NCBI GenBank assembly: GCA_013822245.1
Contig: PNKE01000020.1
Location: 1-50,459, forward strand
DNA: 50,459 nucleotides
Direction of reading: 5' to 3'
From: Candidatus Solibacter sp.
Lineage (GTDB): Bacteria; Acidobacteriota; Terriglobia; Bryobacterales; Bryobacteraceae
Shown in pieces: positions 40,165 through 49,974 of the stretch. Position 1 is the first letter of the stretch, and every line of letters starts with the position of its first letter. Made by a program: the position numbers and the translations under genes. The notes beneath the pieces are model-generated. The model saw only the letters and a list, made by a program, of their open reading frames with translations. It was not told where the DNA came from and did no database searches.

Positions 40165-41271
40165 ATGACCCGCCGCGAGCTTCTGGGCGCTCTGGCCGTC
40201 GCCCCCTTGGCCTCCATCCCCGCGCCAACACCGGTCGCCGTCCGCATCTGCCGCTCCTACGACGATGACCTCACCGCCCTCATCGCCTCCATGTTCGATT
40301 CAATCGGCGGCGCCGCGCGCCTGGTCTCCGGCAAGACTGTCACCGTCAAACTCAACCTCACCGGCAGCCCGGCATTGCGCATCCAGGGCCGCCCGCTCGG
40401 CGTCACCCACTACACCCACCCCCGCACCGCCGCCGCCCTCGCCCACGTCCTCCACAACGCCGGCGCCCGCCGCATCCGCTTCGTCGAATCCTGCTGGGCC
40501 ACCGCCGGCCCTCTCAACGAATACCTCCTCGAATCCGGCTGGAACCTCCGCCTGCTGCGCGCCGCCGCGCCGGACTGCGAACTCATCAACACCAATGCCC
40601 TGGCCGGCGCGAAAGACTACGCCCGCTTCCGCGTCCCCGGCGCCCCGTCCATCTTCCCCGCCTACGACCTCCACCCCGTCTATCGCGACACCGACGTCTT
40701 CGTCTCCATGGCCAAACTCAAAAACCACGAGACCACCGGCGTCACCCTCGCCATGAAGAACATCTTCGGCATCACCCCCGCATCGATCTATGGCGACGAC
40801 TCAGGCCCCGCCGCGCCCAACGAATCGCCCGAGAAAGGCCGCGTCGATGTCTGCCACTTCGGCAAGCGCGGCCCGTCGAAATCCGCTCCCCAGGAACTCG
40901 ACCCCGCCTCCCCCCGCGACCCCGGCCGCCGCATGCCCCGCATCGTCGCCGAACTCTGCGCCGCCCGGCCCATCGACATCTCTTTCATCGACGGCATCGA
41001 AACCATCGCCGGCGGCGAGGGCCCCTGGAACCCCGGCATCCGCCTTGTCCAGCCCGGCCTGTTGATCCTCGGCACAAACCCCGTCTCCACCGACGCCGCC
41101 GCCACCGCCCTGATGGGCTACGATCCCCGCGCCCCGCGCGGCCAGGGCCCGTTCAAGGCTTCTGACAACATGCTGCTTGAAGCCGAGCGCCTCGGCGTCG
41201 GCTCGGCCGATCTGTCGAACATCGACATCCGCGGCGTCAAACTCGGCGATGCCCTCTACCGCTTCGGCTGA
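40165..41271 (+). CDS. Tat-exported DUF362 protein
   Basis: A 368-residue protein starting MTRRELLGALAVAPLASIPAP, a twin-arginine signal that suggests export of a folded, possibly cofactor-bearing protein. The body has the DUF362 features VSMAKLKNHETTGVTLAMKNIFGI and FIDGIETIAGGEGPWNP. Some DUF362 members carry iron-sulfur clusters, but this one has few cysteines and no CxxC pattern, so a cluster is unlikely. It is monocistronic, with its stop overlapping the convergent gene by 16 bases. Function unknown. Confidence 0.83.
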   Translation: MTRRELLGALAVAPLASIPAPTPVAVRICRSYDDDLTALIASMFDSIGGAARLVSGKTVTVKLNLTGSPALRIQGRPLGVTHYTHPRTAAALAHVLHNAGARRIRFVESCWATAGPLNEYLLESGWNLRLLRAAAPDCELINTNALAGAKDYARFRVPGAPSIFPAYDLHPVYRDTDVFVSMAKLKNHETTGVTLAMKNIFGITPASIYGDDSGPAAPNESPEKGRVDVCHFGKRGPSKSAPQELDPASPRDPGRRMPRIVAELCAARPIDISFIDGIETIAGGEGPWNPGIRLVQPGLLILGTNPVSTDAAATALMGYDPRAPRGQGPFKASDNMLLEAERLGVGSADLSNIDIRGVKLGDALYRFG

Positions 41272-42542
41272 GCCGCTTCGAGAACGATGATCGCCACGTC
41301 TTCCACCCTGTCGATGTCGAACGCCATCCCTTCGTCGCCCGCGTAGAGTTCCAGCGCCCGCTCGCCGCGCGGCGTCAACAGCCGCGCCGACGCCCACTTC
41401 TCCGTCGTCTGCACGGTGATCGACTCCACCGGATAGTCCGTGTAATTCACCAGGTGAACCGCCGCCTGCCGCCCGTCGGCTGACACTTTCAGATTCGACA
41501 GCATCCCCGGCGCGCCGAACACCCGCATGCCGAAATTGCGCCGCCCGATCAATCCGTTCACCTCGCGCCAGATGCCGTCCAACTGCTTCAGTTGCTCTTC
41601 GCCGAACACGATCGAGCCGCCTTCGGGCAGTGTCATCTTCCATCCCGGCGGCCCGTTCACCAGCGTCGCACCGGCCCGCGCCACCGCCCGCACCTGCCCC
41701 GTCTGCTCTTCGCTCAGCAGCGACGGATCCACGTTCAGGATCATCCTCAGCCCCAGCCCCGGCGCCTCGGCCAGTTGGTCCGGCTTCACCGTTCGCACCG
41801 GGATATGCTTGGCCACGATCATGTCCATGATCCCGCCCGAAAGCAGCGCGCCCATGCGTTCGTCTTCCACCAGCGCCAACCCGCCTCCGTCGGCCCATTC
41901 GCGGAACCGCCGGTGCGTCTCGTAGAACCGCGCCACCGCCGCGATCCGTTCCCAATCGGCCAGCGCCCGCTTGTCGCCCTCTTTGATCCCCTTCGCCAGC
42001 GCCGCTTCCAGATCCACCACCCAGCGCCCGCCATTCGATGCCGCATCGGCCAGCGCATGAACGTGTTTCTTGCCGTCCAACACCAGGCCCGCCGGCGCGC
42101 GGTTGGCGATCCATACCGCCTTCCCAGGCGCCGCCGCCCGCGCGTAGCGCAGGAAGCCCGTATTGGTCTCCACCCACGGCCCGCCCGTCGGCCGCGCCTC
42201 CGCCTTGCCGTCTTTCTCTACCCTGATGCCGGGCCACAGCCCCTGTCCGGTCGCGAGAACATCCTCGGCGCCGCTGAACAGTTCCCCCCTCTGCCTGATC
42301 TCAACAACGCCGGCGCCCGCGCCGCCCGTCTTCTCCGCCGCGCTGCCCTTCACCGCCGCCACCAGAATGCCTCTCGCCTTCGCCGCCTCGACAAGTTCTT
42401 TGTGGCCTTCCGCGCGCTCGGCCACCACGCAGTTGAAGACAGTGCCTTCGAGGCGCGCAAGGTCCGCCGCGGCCCAGCCCGCGGGCCAGCGCATCGGGAC
42501 GCACTGGGCAAGCGCGGCGGCGACGGTCAGTTCAGCGATCAT
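41256..42542 (-). CDS. Unrecognised protein with glycosidase-like C-terminal region
   Basis: A 428-residue protein I do not recognise. A weakly hydrophobic N-terminus (MIAELTVAAALAQC) may be a signal peptide. The middle has a segment like a flavodoxin or GATase-like fold (MILNVDPSLLSEEQTGQVRAVARAGATLVNG). The end (VHLVNYTDYPVESITVQ and LLTPRGERALELYAGDEG) resembles the beta-sandwich found after catalytic domains of glycoside hydrolases. No catalytic motif was found. A GGAGG lies 13 bases upstream of the ATG. It may be an inactive or distant glycosidase. It ends convergently, overlapping the DUF362 gene. Confidence 0.65.
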   Translation of the reverse strand: MIAELTVAAALAQCVPMRWPAGWAAADLARLEGTVFNCVVAERAEGHKELVEAAKARGILVAAVKGSAAEKTGGAGAGVVEIRQRGELFSGAEDVLATGQGLWPGIRVEKDGKAEARPTGGPWVETNTGFLRYARAAAPGKAVWIANRAPAGLVLDGKKHVHALADAASNGGRWVVDLEAALAKGIKEGDKRALADWERIAAVARFYETHRRFREWADGGGLALVEDERMGALLSGGIMDMIVAKHIPVRTVKPDQLAEAPGLGLRMILNVDPSLLSEEQTGQVRAVARAGATLVNGPPGWKMTLPEGGSIVFGEEQLKQLDGIWREVNGLIGRRNFGMRVFGAPGMLSNLKVSADGRQAAVHLVNYTDYPVESITVQTTEKWASARLLTPRGERALELYAGDEGMAFDIDRVEDVAIIVLEAAQPKR

Positions 42543-42691
42543 GCGGGTGCATCAGCCTCCACTCCCAGAATACAGGCGATCAACGCTCGAGCCGCGGCGC
42601 CATCCCGCTCCACCGGATAAGAGTCAGACGATATGAGGGCCTCTCCTTCGCCGCCGCGGGCTGTCGGGGGCCGCCGCATCGAATTCGGAGC

Positions 42692-42736
42692 TTCATATCT
42701 GAAACCCTTGTGTTCGGCATTGCTCTCTGTTAATCT
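42692..42736 (+). promoter_or_regulatory. Possible promoter and activator site of the hydrogenase operon
   Basis: TTGTGT (42708) and TAATCT (42731) are separated by 17 bases. Just upstream is the imperfect dyad TTCATATCTGAA (42692-42703). Its placement would suit a CRP/FNR-type class II activator. The hexamers match consensus only partly. The rest of the 220-base gap (42543-42762) shows nothing else. Confidence 0.3.
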
Positions 42737-42762
42737 GTCGCCACATAGGGATTCAGTGCGGC

Positions 42763-43878
42763 ATGAAAAAACAGGCTGTCCGGTTCGATGACACGGGCCT
42801 AACGTGTCTGATTGAGCTTCTGCGCGGCGAAGGCTACGAGGTCATCGGACCACGCAAGTCGGGGCCCGCCGTGCGGCTGGCGCGGATCGAATCGGCCGCG
42901 GACCTGACTCCTGGGATCGATTCAGAGACATCGCCGGGCCGCTACCGGATGGCCGGCGCGCCTGATGCGCGGATCTTCGGCGCCGGTCCGGCGGCCGAGT
43001 CCCCCAAGCGGTATCTGCATGCGCCGGAGGCCCGGTTGGCCGTCGCCGAGCGGGAGAACGGGGCGTTCAGAATCATCAGGGACACGCCGGCGGCGCCGAA
43101 GACGGCTTTGTTCGGCATCCGGCCGTGCGACGTGGCCGGCATTGCCCGCCTGGACCGGGTACTGCTTCGGGACCGCTACAAAGACCCGGACTACGAAGCC
43201 CGGCGCGAGCAGACCTTCATCGTGGCCGCCAATTGCGTGCGCTCATCGGAGACCTGTTTCTGCGCATCCATGGAGACCGGTCCGCGAGCGGCATCGGGGT
43301 TCGACATCGCGCTCACCGAGAGTGTCAACGGCAGGCGGGAATATCTCGCCGAAGCCGGCTCGACGAAGGGAGCGGCGATGCTGGCGCAGATCAAGGCGGA
43401 GCCGGCGGCGGCCGATTTCGTGAAGGCGAGCCACGCCCAATGCGAAGCGGCCTCGGCCCAGCAGACCCGTTCGGTGGACTATAGGCGGGCCCGAAAGGTC
43501 ATCCTAAGAAACTTCGAGCACCGGCGCTGGGATGCTGTAGGCAAACGTTGCCTGGCGTGCGGCAACTGCACAATGTCGTGCCCGACCTGCTTCTGCGTGA
43601 ACACGAAGGACAGTTCCAGCCCGGACCTCTCCCATGCCGAGCGCAGGCGGCTGTGGGATTCCTGCTTCACGCAGGCGTTTTCCTATATTCACGGCGGCAG
43701 CGTCAGGACGTCCACCAAGAGCCGCTACCGCCAGTGGCTGTCGCACAAGCTGGCCCACTGGCAGGATCAATTTGGCGAGACCGGGTGCGTCGGCTGCGGC
43801 CGTTGCATCACATGGTGCCCCGCCGGTATAGACATCACCGAGGAGTTCGCCGCGCTCGACTCCTCATCGCAGAGCTGA
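42763..43878 (+). CDS. hydB: Group 3b [NiFe] hydrogenase/sulfhydrogenase beta subunit
   Basis: A 371-residue iron-sulfur protein, first gene of the hydrogenase operon. It links the catalytic core to the NAD(P)-binding gamma subunit and in sulfhydrogenases may reduce polysulfide. Two ferredoxin-type motifs are visible: [14 protein letters not shown] and [14 protein letters not shown], predicted to hold two [4Fe-4S] clusters. [13 protein letters not shown] is the conserved cysteine patch of the HydB/AsrA family, and [12 protein letters not shown] is also typical. A cNMP-binding gene follows by 14 bases. Confidence 0.9.
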   Translation: MKKQAVRFDDTGLTCLIELLRGEGYEVIGPRKSGPAVRLARIESAADLTPGIDSETSPGRYRMAGAPDARIFGAGPAAESPKRYLHAPEARLAVAERENGAFRIIRDTPAAPKTALFGIRPCDVAGIARLDRVLLRDRYKDPDYEARREQTFIVAANCVRSSETCFCASMETGPRAASGFDIALTESVNGRREYLAEAGSTKGAAMLAQIKAEPAAADFVKASHAQCEAASAQQTRSVDYRRARKVILRNFEHRRWDAVGKRCLACGNCTMSCPTCFCVNTKDSSSPDLSHAERRRLWDSCFTQAFSYIHGGSVRTSTKSRYRQWLSHKLAHWQDQFGETGCVGCGRCITWCPAGIDITEEFAALDSSSQS

Positions 43879-43892
43879 AAGGAGTTGCCGAC

Positions 43893-44366
43893 ATGATTCC
43901 AGCAGGGGTTCGCACTTCACTGGCCAAGCATCCGTTCCTGGAGGGCATTCCGGAGCCTCTCCTGGACAAGTTGATGGGCATGGCCTTCGAGGTCACATTC
44001 GAACCGGACCAGGTCATCTTCCGCGAGGCCGATCCGTCGAGTTTCTTCTATCTGATCCTGTCGGGCACGATCTCCGTGGAGATCGCCATGCCGGGCCGGG
44101 TGCTGCGCATCCAGACGGTCGGCGAGGGCGAGGAACTGGGCTGGTCTTCCATCATGGAGAAGGTCAACAAGCAGTTTCAGGCGCGGTCGCTGTCGGCGGT
44201 GAAGGCGGTCGCGTTTGATGGCGTGAGGCTGAAGGCGGAGTGCGAGCGCGATACGGATTTCGGCTACTTCGTGATGTGCAGGATTCTGGAGGTGGTCGCC
44301 GAGCGCCTGCGGGCGACGCGCTTCCAGATGCTGGACGTCTATTCGTCCAGAGGAGGCGCGGCGTGA
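43893..44366 (+). CDS. Stand-alone cNMP-binding (CRP-like) domain protein in hydrogenase operon
   Basis: A 157-residue protein made of one cyclic-nucleotide-binding domain (about residues 15-125) and a C-terminal helix. It has no helix-turn-helix, kinase, channel or other output domain. [11 protein letters not shown] and [11 protein letters not shown] are the beta-roll glycines and phosphate-cassette region; the canonical RxA arginine appears as [15 protein letters not shown] marks the ATG. Its stop overlaps the hydG GTG (GTGA), so it is made in step with the enzyme. I infer a regulatory or structural subunit of the hydrogenase. I recall such genes in other group 3b operons but no assigned function. 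Confidence 0.87.
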   Translation: MIPAGVRTSLAKHPFLEGIPEPLLDKLMGMAFEVTFEPDQVIFREADPSSFFYLILSGTISVEIAMPGRVLRIQTVGEGEELGWSSIMEKVNKQFQARSLSAVKAVAFDGVRLKAECERDTDFGYFVMCRILEVVAERLRATRFQMLDVYSSRGGAA

Positions 44367-45220
44367 CGGCGGGCGAACCAGCCACTCTCATCGCCGCCCC
44401 GCCAGGCATCATGGAGCCGCTGCCGGCGCAGGTGCTCAGTGTCGACAAGGAGACCCACGACACCTTTACGCTGCGCATGGAGCAGCCGCCCGGCATGGCG
44501 GGATTCCGTCCAGGGCAGTTCTCGATGCTCTACGTCTTCGGCGTCGGGGAACTGCCGATCTCGATTTCGGGAGATCCAGAGCATCCCGGAGAATTGACCT
44601 ACACGGTCCGATCGGTCGGACCGGTCACCTACCAACTGGTGACGCGCCAGCAGGGGGAAAGCGCCGGCATTCGCGGGCCGTTCGGGACATCCTGGCCGAT
44701 GGCCGAATGCCGGGGCAAGAACGTGCTGCTCATCGCCGGCGGCATCGGCCTGGCGCCGTTGCGCCCGGCGATTTATCACATCCTGCGCCACCGCGGCGAC
44801 TTCAACCGGCTGGTGATCCTCTATGGCGCGCGAAGCCCGAAAGACGTCCTCTACAAGAAGGAACTGGCTGCCTGGAACCTGCTGCCCGACACGCAGGTGC
44901 TGACGACGGTGGACTACGGCGGCGTCTCCTGGCGGGGCTATGTCGGCGTGGTGACGACGCTGTTCAAGTTCATCCGGCTGCTGCCTTCCGAGACGGCGAC
45001 GATTCTCTGCGGGCCGGAGATCATGATGCGCTACGCGATCCGGGACCTCACGGCGCGAGGTTTCGACGAGCGCCAGATCTGGCTGTCAATGGAGCGCAAC
45101 ATGCGGTGCGCCGTCGGCTTCTGCGGCCACTGCCAGTTGGGCCCGTACTTCGCCTGCAAGGACGGCCCGGTCTTCAACTTTCCCCAGGTGAAACCTTACA
45201 TGGACCTTTATGAGCTCTAA
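44363..45220 (+). CDS. hydG: Hydrogenase gamma subunit, FAD/NAD(P)-binding reductase
   Basis: A 285-residue ferredoxin-reductase-type protein that exchanges electrons between NAD(P)H and the iron-sulfur chain. [22 protein letters not shown] is the FAD-binding region, [12 protein letters not shown] the nucleotide-binding loop, and ILCGPEIMM the C-terminal reductase motif. The end holds a [2Fe-2S] site ([17 protein letters not shown]). The start is GTG overlapping the upstream stop. It overlaps hydD by 11 bases. Confidence 0.92.
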   Translation: MTAGEPATLIAAPPGIMEPLPAQVLSVDKETHDTFTLRMEQPPGMAGFRPGQFSMLYVFGVGELPISISGDPEHPGELTYTVRSVGPVTYQLVTRQQGESAGIRGPFGTSWPMAECRGKNVLLIAGGIGLAPLRPAIYHILRHRGDFNRLVILYGARSPKDVLYKKELAAWNLLPDTQVLTTVDYGGVSWRGYVGVVTTLFKFIRLLPSETATILCGPEIMMRYAIRDLTARGFDERQIWLSMERNMRCAVGFCGHCQLGPYFACKDGPVFNFPQVKPYMDLYEL

Positions 45221-45995
45221 CGGATATAAGCCCAAGGTCGCGGTCTTCAAGTTCGCCTCGTGCGACGGATGCCAGCTTTCCCTGCTGGATTGCGAGGACG
45301 AACTGCTGGCGGTGGCCGCCGCCATCGAGATCTGCTACTTCCCCGAGGCGACGCGGAAGGTGGTGAAGGGGCCCTACGACATCGCGCTGGTCGAAGGTTC
45401 GGTGACGACTCACCACGACGCGCAACGGATCCAGCAGGTGAGGAGATCGGCCAAAACGCTGATCACAATTGGCGCCTGCGCCACCGCGGGCGGCGTGCAG
45501 GCGCTGAGAAACTGGCAGGACTCGGCGGAGATGGTGAGGACGGTCTACGCCAAGCCGGACTTCATCTCGACACTGAAGATGTCGACGCCCATCGCCGAAC
45601 ACGTGCCGGTGGATTTCGAACTCCGCGGCTGCCCGGTGCAGAAGTACCATCTGATCGAACTGATCACGGCCACGCTGATCGGCCGCAAGCCGAATATCCC
45701 GGCCTACTCGGTGTGCATGGAGTGCAAACGAAATGGCAACCTGTGCATCGCGGTGGCGCAGGGCGAGCCGTGCCTGGGCCCGGTGACGCAGGCCGGATGT
45801 GGCGCGCTGTGCCCGGCGTTCAACCGCGGCTGCTACGGCTGCTTCGGTCCGATGGAGAGCGCCAACGCCGAGGCGCTGACCGGGGTGATGCTGCGCAATG
45901 GTTCGACCAAGGATGAGATTCAGCGCAATTTCCGGACCTACAACGCCTGGGCCTGGCAGTTCCGGCAGGCCAGCGAGGAGGTGGAGAAGAGATGA
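45210..45995 (+). CDS. hydD: Hydrogenase delta (small) subunit
   Basis: A 261-residue small subunit like the 20-kDa subunit of complex I. CDGCQ near residues 19-23, GAC, and RGCPV form the proximal [4Fe-4S] site next to the Ni-Fe centre. The C-terminal half ([33 protein letters not shown]) has enough cysteines for two further clusters. There is no twin-arginine signal, so the enzyme is cytoplasmic. It overlaps both neighbours. Confidence 0.93.
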   Translation: MSSNGYKPKVAVFKFASCDGCQLSLLDCEDELLAVAAAIEICYFPEATRKVVKGPYDIALVEGSVTTHHDAQRIQQVRRSAKTLITIGACATAGGVQALRNWQDSAEMVRTVYAKPDFISTLKMSTPIAEHVPVDFELRGCPVQKYHLIELITATLIGRKPNIPAYSVCMECKRNGNLCIAVAQGEPCLGPVTQAGCGALCPAFNRGCYGCFGPMESANAEALTGVMLRNGSTKDEIQRNFRTYNAWAWQFRQASEEVEKR

Positions 45996-47311
45996 GCCGC
46001 GAAGCGACAGTGTCGCCGGCGCAAGGCGCCATGACGATCAAGGTGGACTGCCTGGCGAGGGTCGAGGGCGAGGGCGCGCTGCATGTGAAGGTGAAGTCCG
46101 GCAAACTGCAGCACGTCCAGGTGCGGATCTACGAACCGCCGCGGCTGTTCGAAGCGTTCCTGCGGGGACGGATGGCGCCGGAGGCGGTCGACATCACGGC
46201 GCGGATCTGCGGCATCTGTCCGATCGCCTACCAGATGTCGGCGGCGCACGCCATCGAGCGCGCCTGGGGCGTGACGATTGATCCGCGGGTGCGGGCGCTG
46301 CGGAGGCTCTTCTACTGCGGCGAGTGGATCGAATCGCACGCCCTGCACGTGTTCTGCCTGCATGCGCCTGACTTCCTCGGCTGCCAGGACGTCATTGAGA
46401 TGGCGGCCACGCATAAGCCGGAAGTGGAGATGGCGCTGCGGTTGAAGAAGCTGGGCAACGAGATCGTCCGGGTACTGGGGGGCCGGGAGATCCATCCGAT
46501 CTCGGCCTGCGTGGGCGGGTTCCACAAAGTCCCGTCAAACGAGGAACTCGAACCGCTGGTGAGCGAACTGGAGTGGGGACTGCAGGCGGCCGAGGCCGGG
46601 GCGAAGCTGGTGGCGACGTTCGGTTTCCCGGAGTTCAATCCGGACTACGAATTCGTTTCGCTGTGCCACCCCGAGGAGTATCCGCTCAACGAAGGGCGGA
46701 TCGTGTCGAGCAAGGGTATCGATATCGACGTTGGCGAATTTGAGGATGTCTTCCTCGAACAGCACGTGAAACACTCCAACGCCCTGCATTCGGTGGTGCG
46801 GGAGCGGGGATCGTATCAGGTGGGGCCGGTGGCGCGCTATAACCTGAACTTCGAGAAGCTGCCGGACACGGTGAAGATGCTGGCGCGCGAACTTCATGCC
46901 GAACCGCCGCTGGCGAACCCGTTCAAAAGCATCCTGGTGCGGTCGCTCGAACTGATGTTCGCCTGCGAGGAGGCGCTGCGGATCATTGCGGAGTACGCTC
47001 CTCCGTCCGAGCCTCACACAGAGGTGGAGCCAAAGGCCGGCCGCGGTATGGCGGCGACCGAGGCGCCGCGCGGGACGCTGTATCACCGTTACGAAACAGA
47101 CGCCGGGGGCAGGATTGAATCAGCGAAGATCGTGCCGCCGACGTCGCAGAACCTGAAGCGGATCGAGGACGACCTTTGGGAGTTTCTGCCGGGCATCCTC
47201 CACCTGCCGGTGGACGACATCACGTGGCGGGCCGAGCAGGCGATCCGCAATTATGATCCATGCATCTCTTGCGCGACGCACTATCTGAGGGTATATCTGG
47301 ATTCGGAGTGA
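45992..47311 (+). CDS. hydA: Hydrogenase alpha (large, catalytic) subunit, group 3b
   Basis: A 439-residue [NiFe] large subunit. L1 motif RICGICP holds Cys73 and Cys76, and L2 motif DPCISCATH holds Cys424 and Cys427, the four nickel/iron ligands. The precursor continues nine residues after His430 (YLRVYLDSE), the tail that the maturation protease removes. With HydB, HydG and HydD it makes a soluble, bidirectional NAD(P)-linked group 3b hydrogenase (sulfhydrogenase). It overlaps hydD by four bases and the protease gene by four. Confidence 0.94.
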   Translation: MSREATVSPAQGAMTIKVDCLARVEGEGALHVKVKSGKLQHVQVRIYEPPRLFEAFLRGRMAPEAVDITARICGICPIAYQMSAAHAIERAWGVTIDPRVRALRRLFYCGEWIESHALHVFCLHAPDFLGCQDVIEMAATHKPEVEMALRLKKLGNEIVRVLGGREIHPISACVGGFHKVPSNEELEPLVSELEWGLQAAEAGAKLVATFGFPEFNPDYEFVSLCHPEEYPLNEGRIVSSKGIDIDVGEFEDVFLEQHVKHSNALHSVVRERGSYQVGPVARYNLNFEKLPDTVKMLARELHAEPPLANPFKSILVRSLELMFACEEALRIIAEYAPPSEPHTEVEPKAGRGMAATEAPRGTLYHRYETDAGGRIESAKIVPPTSQNLKRIEDDLWEFLPGILHLPVDDITWRAEQAIRNYDPCISCATHYLRVYLDSE

Positions 47312-47772
47312 TATCGTCCAAGAGATCGAAGCCCGTCATCCTGTGTCTGGGCAGCGCCGACCGCGGCGACGATGCCCAGGGCGCCTGCTGCGCCGACACT
47401 CTGGCGCGGCGGGGCATCCCCGTCAGGATCATCGCAGGCAAGGCGTTTGAGCTGTTGGACTACTTCAAGTCGCACGCGAGGGTGATCATCGTGGACGCGA
47501 TCGTGTCGGGCGCGAAGGCGCCGGGCCATTTGCACCGCTTTGACGGGCCGCCGGCGGATGCGGCTGGTTTCGCGCCGTCCTGTTCGACGCATGGATTCGG
47601 ATTGGGCGAAGCGCTGCGGCTGGGCGCGGTGCTGAAGACGCTGCCGGAGCGGCTGACGATCTTCGGCATCGAGTCGGCGACGTTTGAATGGGGCGCGGCT
47701 CCGTCGCCTGAAGTCGCCGCATCGATGGAGAAACTGGCCCAGGCGGTGGCCGAGGAGTGGGAATCGGCCTGA
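47308..47772 (+). CDS. Hydrogenase maturation protease (HycI/HyaD type)
   Basis: A 154-residue endopeptidase that trims the HydA C-terminus after nickel is inserted. [12 protein letters not shown] near the N-terminus, VDAIVSG in the middle and [11 protein letters not shown] supply the Asp, Asp and His that bind nickel in this family (Glu/Asp16, Asp62 and His93 in HybD/HycI). ESATFEWG is a late family motif. The GTG start overlaps the hydA stop (GTGA). An upstream in-frame start lies inside hydA and was rejected. Confidence 0.88.
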   Translation: MISSKRSKPVILCLGSADRGDDAQGACCADTLARRGIPVRIIAGKAFELLDYFKSHARVIIVDAIVSGAKAPGHLHRFDGPPADAAGFAPSCSTHGFGLGEALRLGAVLKTLPERLTIFGIESATFEWGAAPSPEVAASMEKLAQAVAEEWESA

Positions 47773-49925
47773 GCCGGTGTTGTACCATCACCGTTGCCGT
47801 GGACTCAGCGCCCAAAAGACTCCGCATCTCGCTCGCCGGCGCGCTTCAGGGCGTGGGCTTCCGGCCGTTCGTGCACAATCTGGCGGTTTCGATGGGGCTG
47901 GCCGGGTGGGTGCGGAACACCTCGTCCGGGGCGCTGATCGAGATTGAAGGCGCGGCCGTCGATTTGGACGAATTCCGGCGGCGGATGAGAGCGCAGTTGC
48001 CGCCGGCGGCGATGATCCTGGCCGAGGAGTTTTCGTGGCTGGCGCCCTCGGGAGCCGCTGGATTCGAGATCCAGGCCAGCGAGCCAGACGAACTCAAGAC
48101 GGCGGCGCTGCTGCCGGATCTGGCAACCTGTCCGGATTGCCTGCGCGAGATGCGGACGACGGGTGAACGGCGGTTCGGGTATGCGTTCACCAACTGCACC
48201 CGCTGCGGGCCGCGCTACACAATCATCGAGGCGATCCCCTACGACCGCCCGAACACGACTATGGCCGGTTTCGAGCTTTGCCCGGCGTGCAGGGCGGAGT
48301 ACGGGGACCCGCAAGACCGGCGGTTCCACGCGCAGCCGGTGGCCTGCCCGGCCTGCGGGCCGAGGTTGAGCGGGAGCGTCGGACCGGCGGCGGCTCTGTT
48401 GGGCGAGGGCGGGATTCTGGCGCTCAAGGGGATCGGCGGCTATCAACTGCTGTGCGACGCGCGTGACGAGGCGGCGGTCGTCCGGCTTCGCGAAAGGAAA
48501 CTGCGCGAATGGAAGCCGTTCGCGGTGATGATGCCGTCGATGGATGAACTGCGGCGGCACGCCAGGGTTTCGGATGAGGAGGCGGCGCTGCTGGCATCGG
48601 CGGCGGCGCCGATTGTGCTTCTCGAAGCGATGGCCGGGACCGGACTGGCTCCGGCCGTGCGGCGTGGTTCGCCGTGGCTGGGGGCGATGCTGCCCTATTC
48701 GCCGCTGCACCATCTGCTGATGGAAGCGTTTCCGCATCCGCTGGTTTGCACGTCCGGCAACCTGTCGGACGAGCCGATCGCGATCGCCAACGATGAAGCC
48801 CATGCGCGGTTGGGCGCGGTGGCCGACGCCTTTCTGGACCACGACCGTCCGGTGGCGAGGCCGTGCGACGATTCGGTGGCGCGGATCACGGCAGGGCGGA
48901 CGACGCTGCTGAGGCGGGCGCGCGGCTATGCACCGCTGCCGGTCTGGACAGGCCGGGCGATGCCCAAAGTCCTGGCGCTGGGCGGGCATTTGAAGAGCAC
49001 GGTGGCGCTGGCGGTGGGGCGGCAGGTGGTTGTGTCGCAGCATATCGGCGATCTCGATTCGCCGGAGTCGCGTGACGCCTTTGTGAGAACGATCGAGGAC
49101 CTTTGCCGGCTTTACGGCTTCAAGCCCGACCTGGCGGCTTGCGACCTGCACCCGGACTACTTTTCGACCGTCCATGCCGGTTCGTTTGGGTGCGAGGTGG
49201 TCCGTATCCAGCACCACCATGCGCACGCGGCGTCGTGCATCGCCGAGAACGGACTGCAGGGCGCGGTGCTGGCTGTGACATGGGACGGAACGGGGTTGGG
49301 GACGGACGCAACGATCTGGGGCGGCGAGATGTTTCTGTCCGAGTGCGGCCGCTTCGAGCGGGTGGCGCACCTGCGGCCGTTCCTGCTCGCCGGCGGCGAC
49401 GCTGCGATGAAGGACTGTTCGCGTCCGGCGTCGGGCATCCTGCACGGGCTAGGCAGGCCGTCGGCGCACGGAGAGTTGATCGAAAAGCGCCTAAACTGCG
49501 TCGAAACGACGTCAATTGGACGCTTTTTTGACGCTCTGGCGTATCTTGGCGGACTCACGGAGCGCAACCGCTTCGAGGGCGAGGCGGGACTGTTGATGGA
49601 AGCGGAGGCGATGCGGGAGGACGGGAGCCGAATGGTCCCGATGCCGGGAGGCGACTGGCGGGAGTTGGCCGGGGCGTTCATCGGGAAGCCGTCGGCGCGG
49701 ATGCTGCATGAATCGCTGGCTGGCTGGATCGTCGAGACGGCGCTGGAGACGGGCGTGAAGCAGGTGGCGCTGTCGGGCGGGTGTTTCCAGAACGCGCTGC
49801 TGGTGACGCTGGCGGTAAGCGGGTTGGAGACGCGCGGAATCCGGGTGGCGACGCATCAGAGGGTGCCGGCCAACGACGGCGGGATCGCGCTGGGGCAGGC
49901 GGTGCTGGCGGCGATGGAGGGCTGA
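47757..49925 (+). CDS. hypF: Carbamoyltransferase HypF
   Basis: A 722-residue maturation protein that turns carbamoyl phosphate and ATP into a carbamoyl group on HypE, the source of the cyano ligands. In order: acylphosphatase domain (LQGVGFRPFVHNLA, about 25-105), zinc fingers (CPDC, CTRCGPRYT, CPAC, CPACGP, about 120-200), a YrdC/Sua5-like domain (LALKGIGGYQLLCDA, about 215-400), and a Kae1-like domain (QHHHAHAAS and LSGGCFQN, to the end). The frame opens at GTG 47757, but GTG 47799 (VDSAPKRLRISLAG) is also plausible and avoids overlap with the protease gene. It is the last gene of the cluster. Confidence 0.93.
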   Translation: MGIGLSRCCTITVAVDSAPKRLRISLAGALQGVGFRPFVHNLAVSMGLAGWVRNTSSGALIEIEGAAVDLDEFRRRMRAQLPPAAMILAEEFSWLAPSGAAGFEIQASEPDELKTAALLPDLATCPDCLREMRTTGERRFGYAFTNCTRCGPRYTIIEAIPYDRPNTTMAGFELCPACRAEYGDPQDRRFHAQPVACPACGPRLSGSVGPAAALLGEGGILALKGIGGYQLLCDARDEAAVVRLRERKLREWKPFAVMMPSMDELRRHARVSDEEAALLASAAAPIVLLEAMAGTGLAPAVRRGSPWLGAMLPYSPLHHLLMEAFPHPLVCTSGNLSDEPIAIANDEAHARLGAVADAFLDHDRPVARPCDDSVARITAGRTTLLRRARGYAPLPVWTGRAMPKVLALGGHLKSTVALAVGRQVVVSQHIGDLDSPESRDAFVRTIEDLCRLYGFKPDLAACDLHPDYFSTVHAGSFGCEVVRIQHHHAHAASCIAENGLQGAVLAVTWDGTGLGTDATIWGGEMFLSECGRFERVAHLRPFLLAGGDAAMKDCSRPASGILHGLGRPSAHGELIEKRLNCVETTSIGRFFDALAYLGGLTERNRFEGEAGLLMEAEAMREDGSRMVPMPGGDWRELAGAFIGKPSARMLHESLAGWIVETALETGVKQVALSGGCFQNALLVTLAVSGLETRGIRVATHQRVPANDGGIALGQAVLAAMEG

Positions 49926-49974
49926 CGGAGCAATGGGGGCCATATCCGGGCTTGATAACAACCGCGGCGAAAAT

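Noticed and set aside
47805-49445. Open frame of 546 codons on the minus strand
   Set aside because: It is a complement of hypF, Arg/Gln/His-rich, without motifs or ribosome site.
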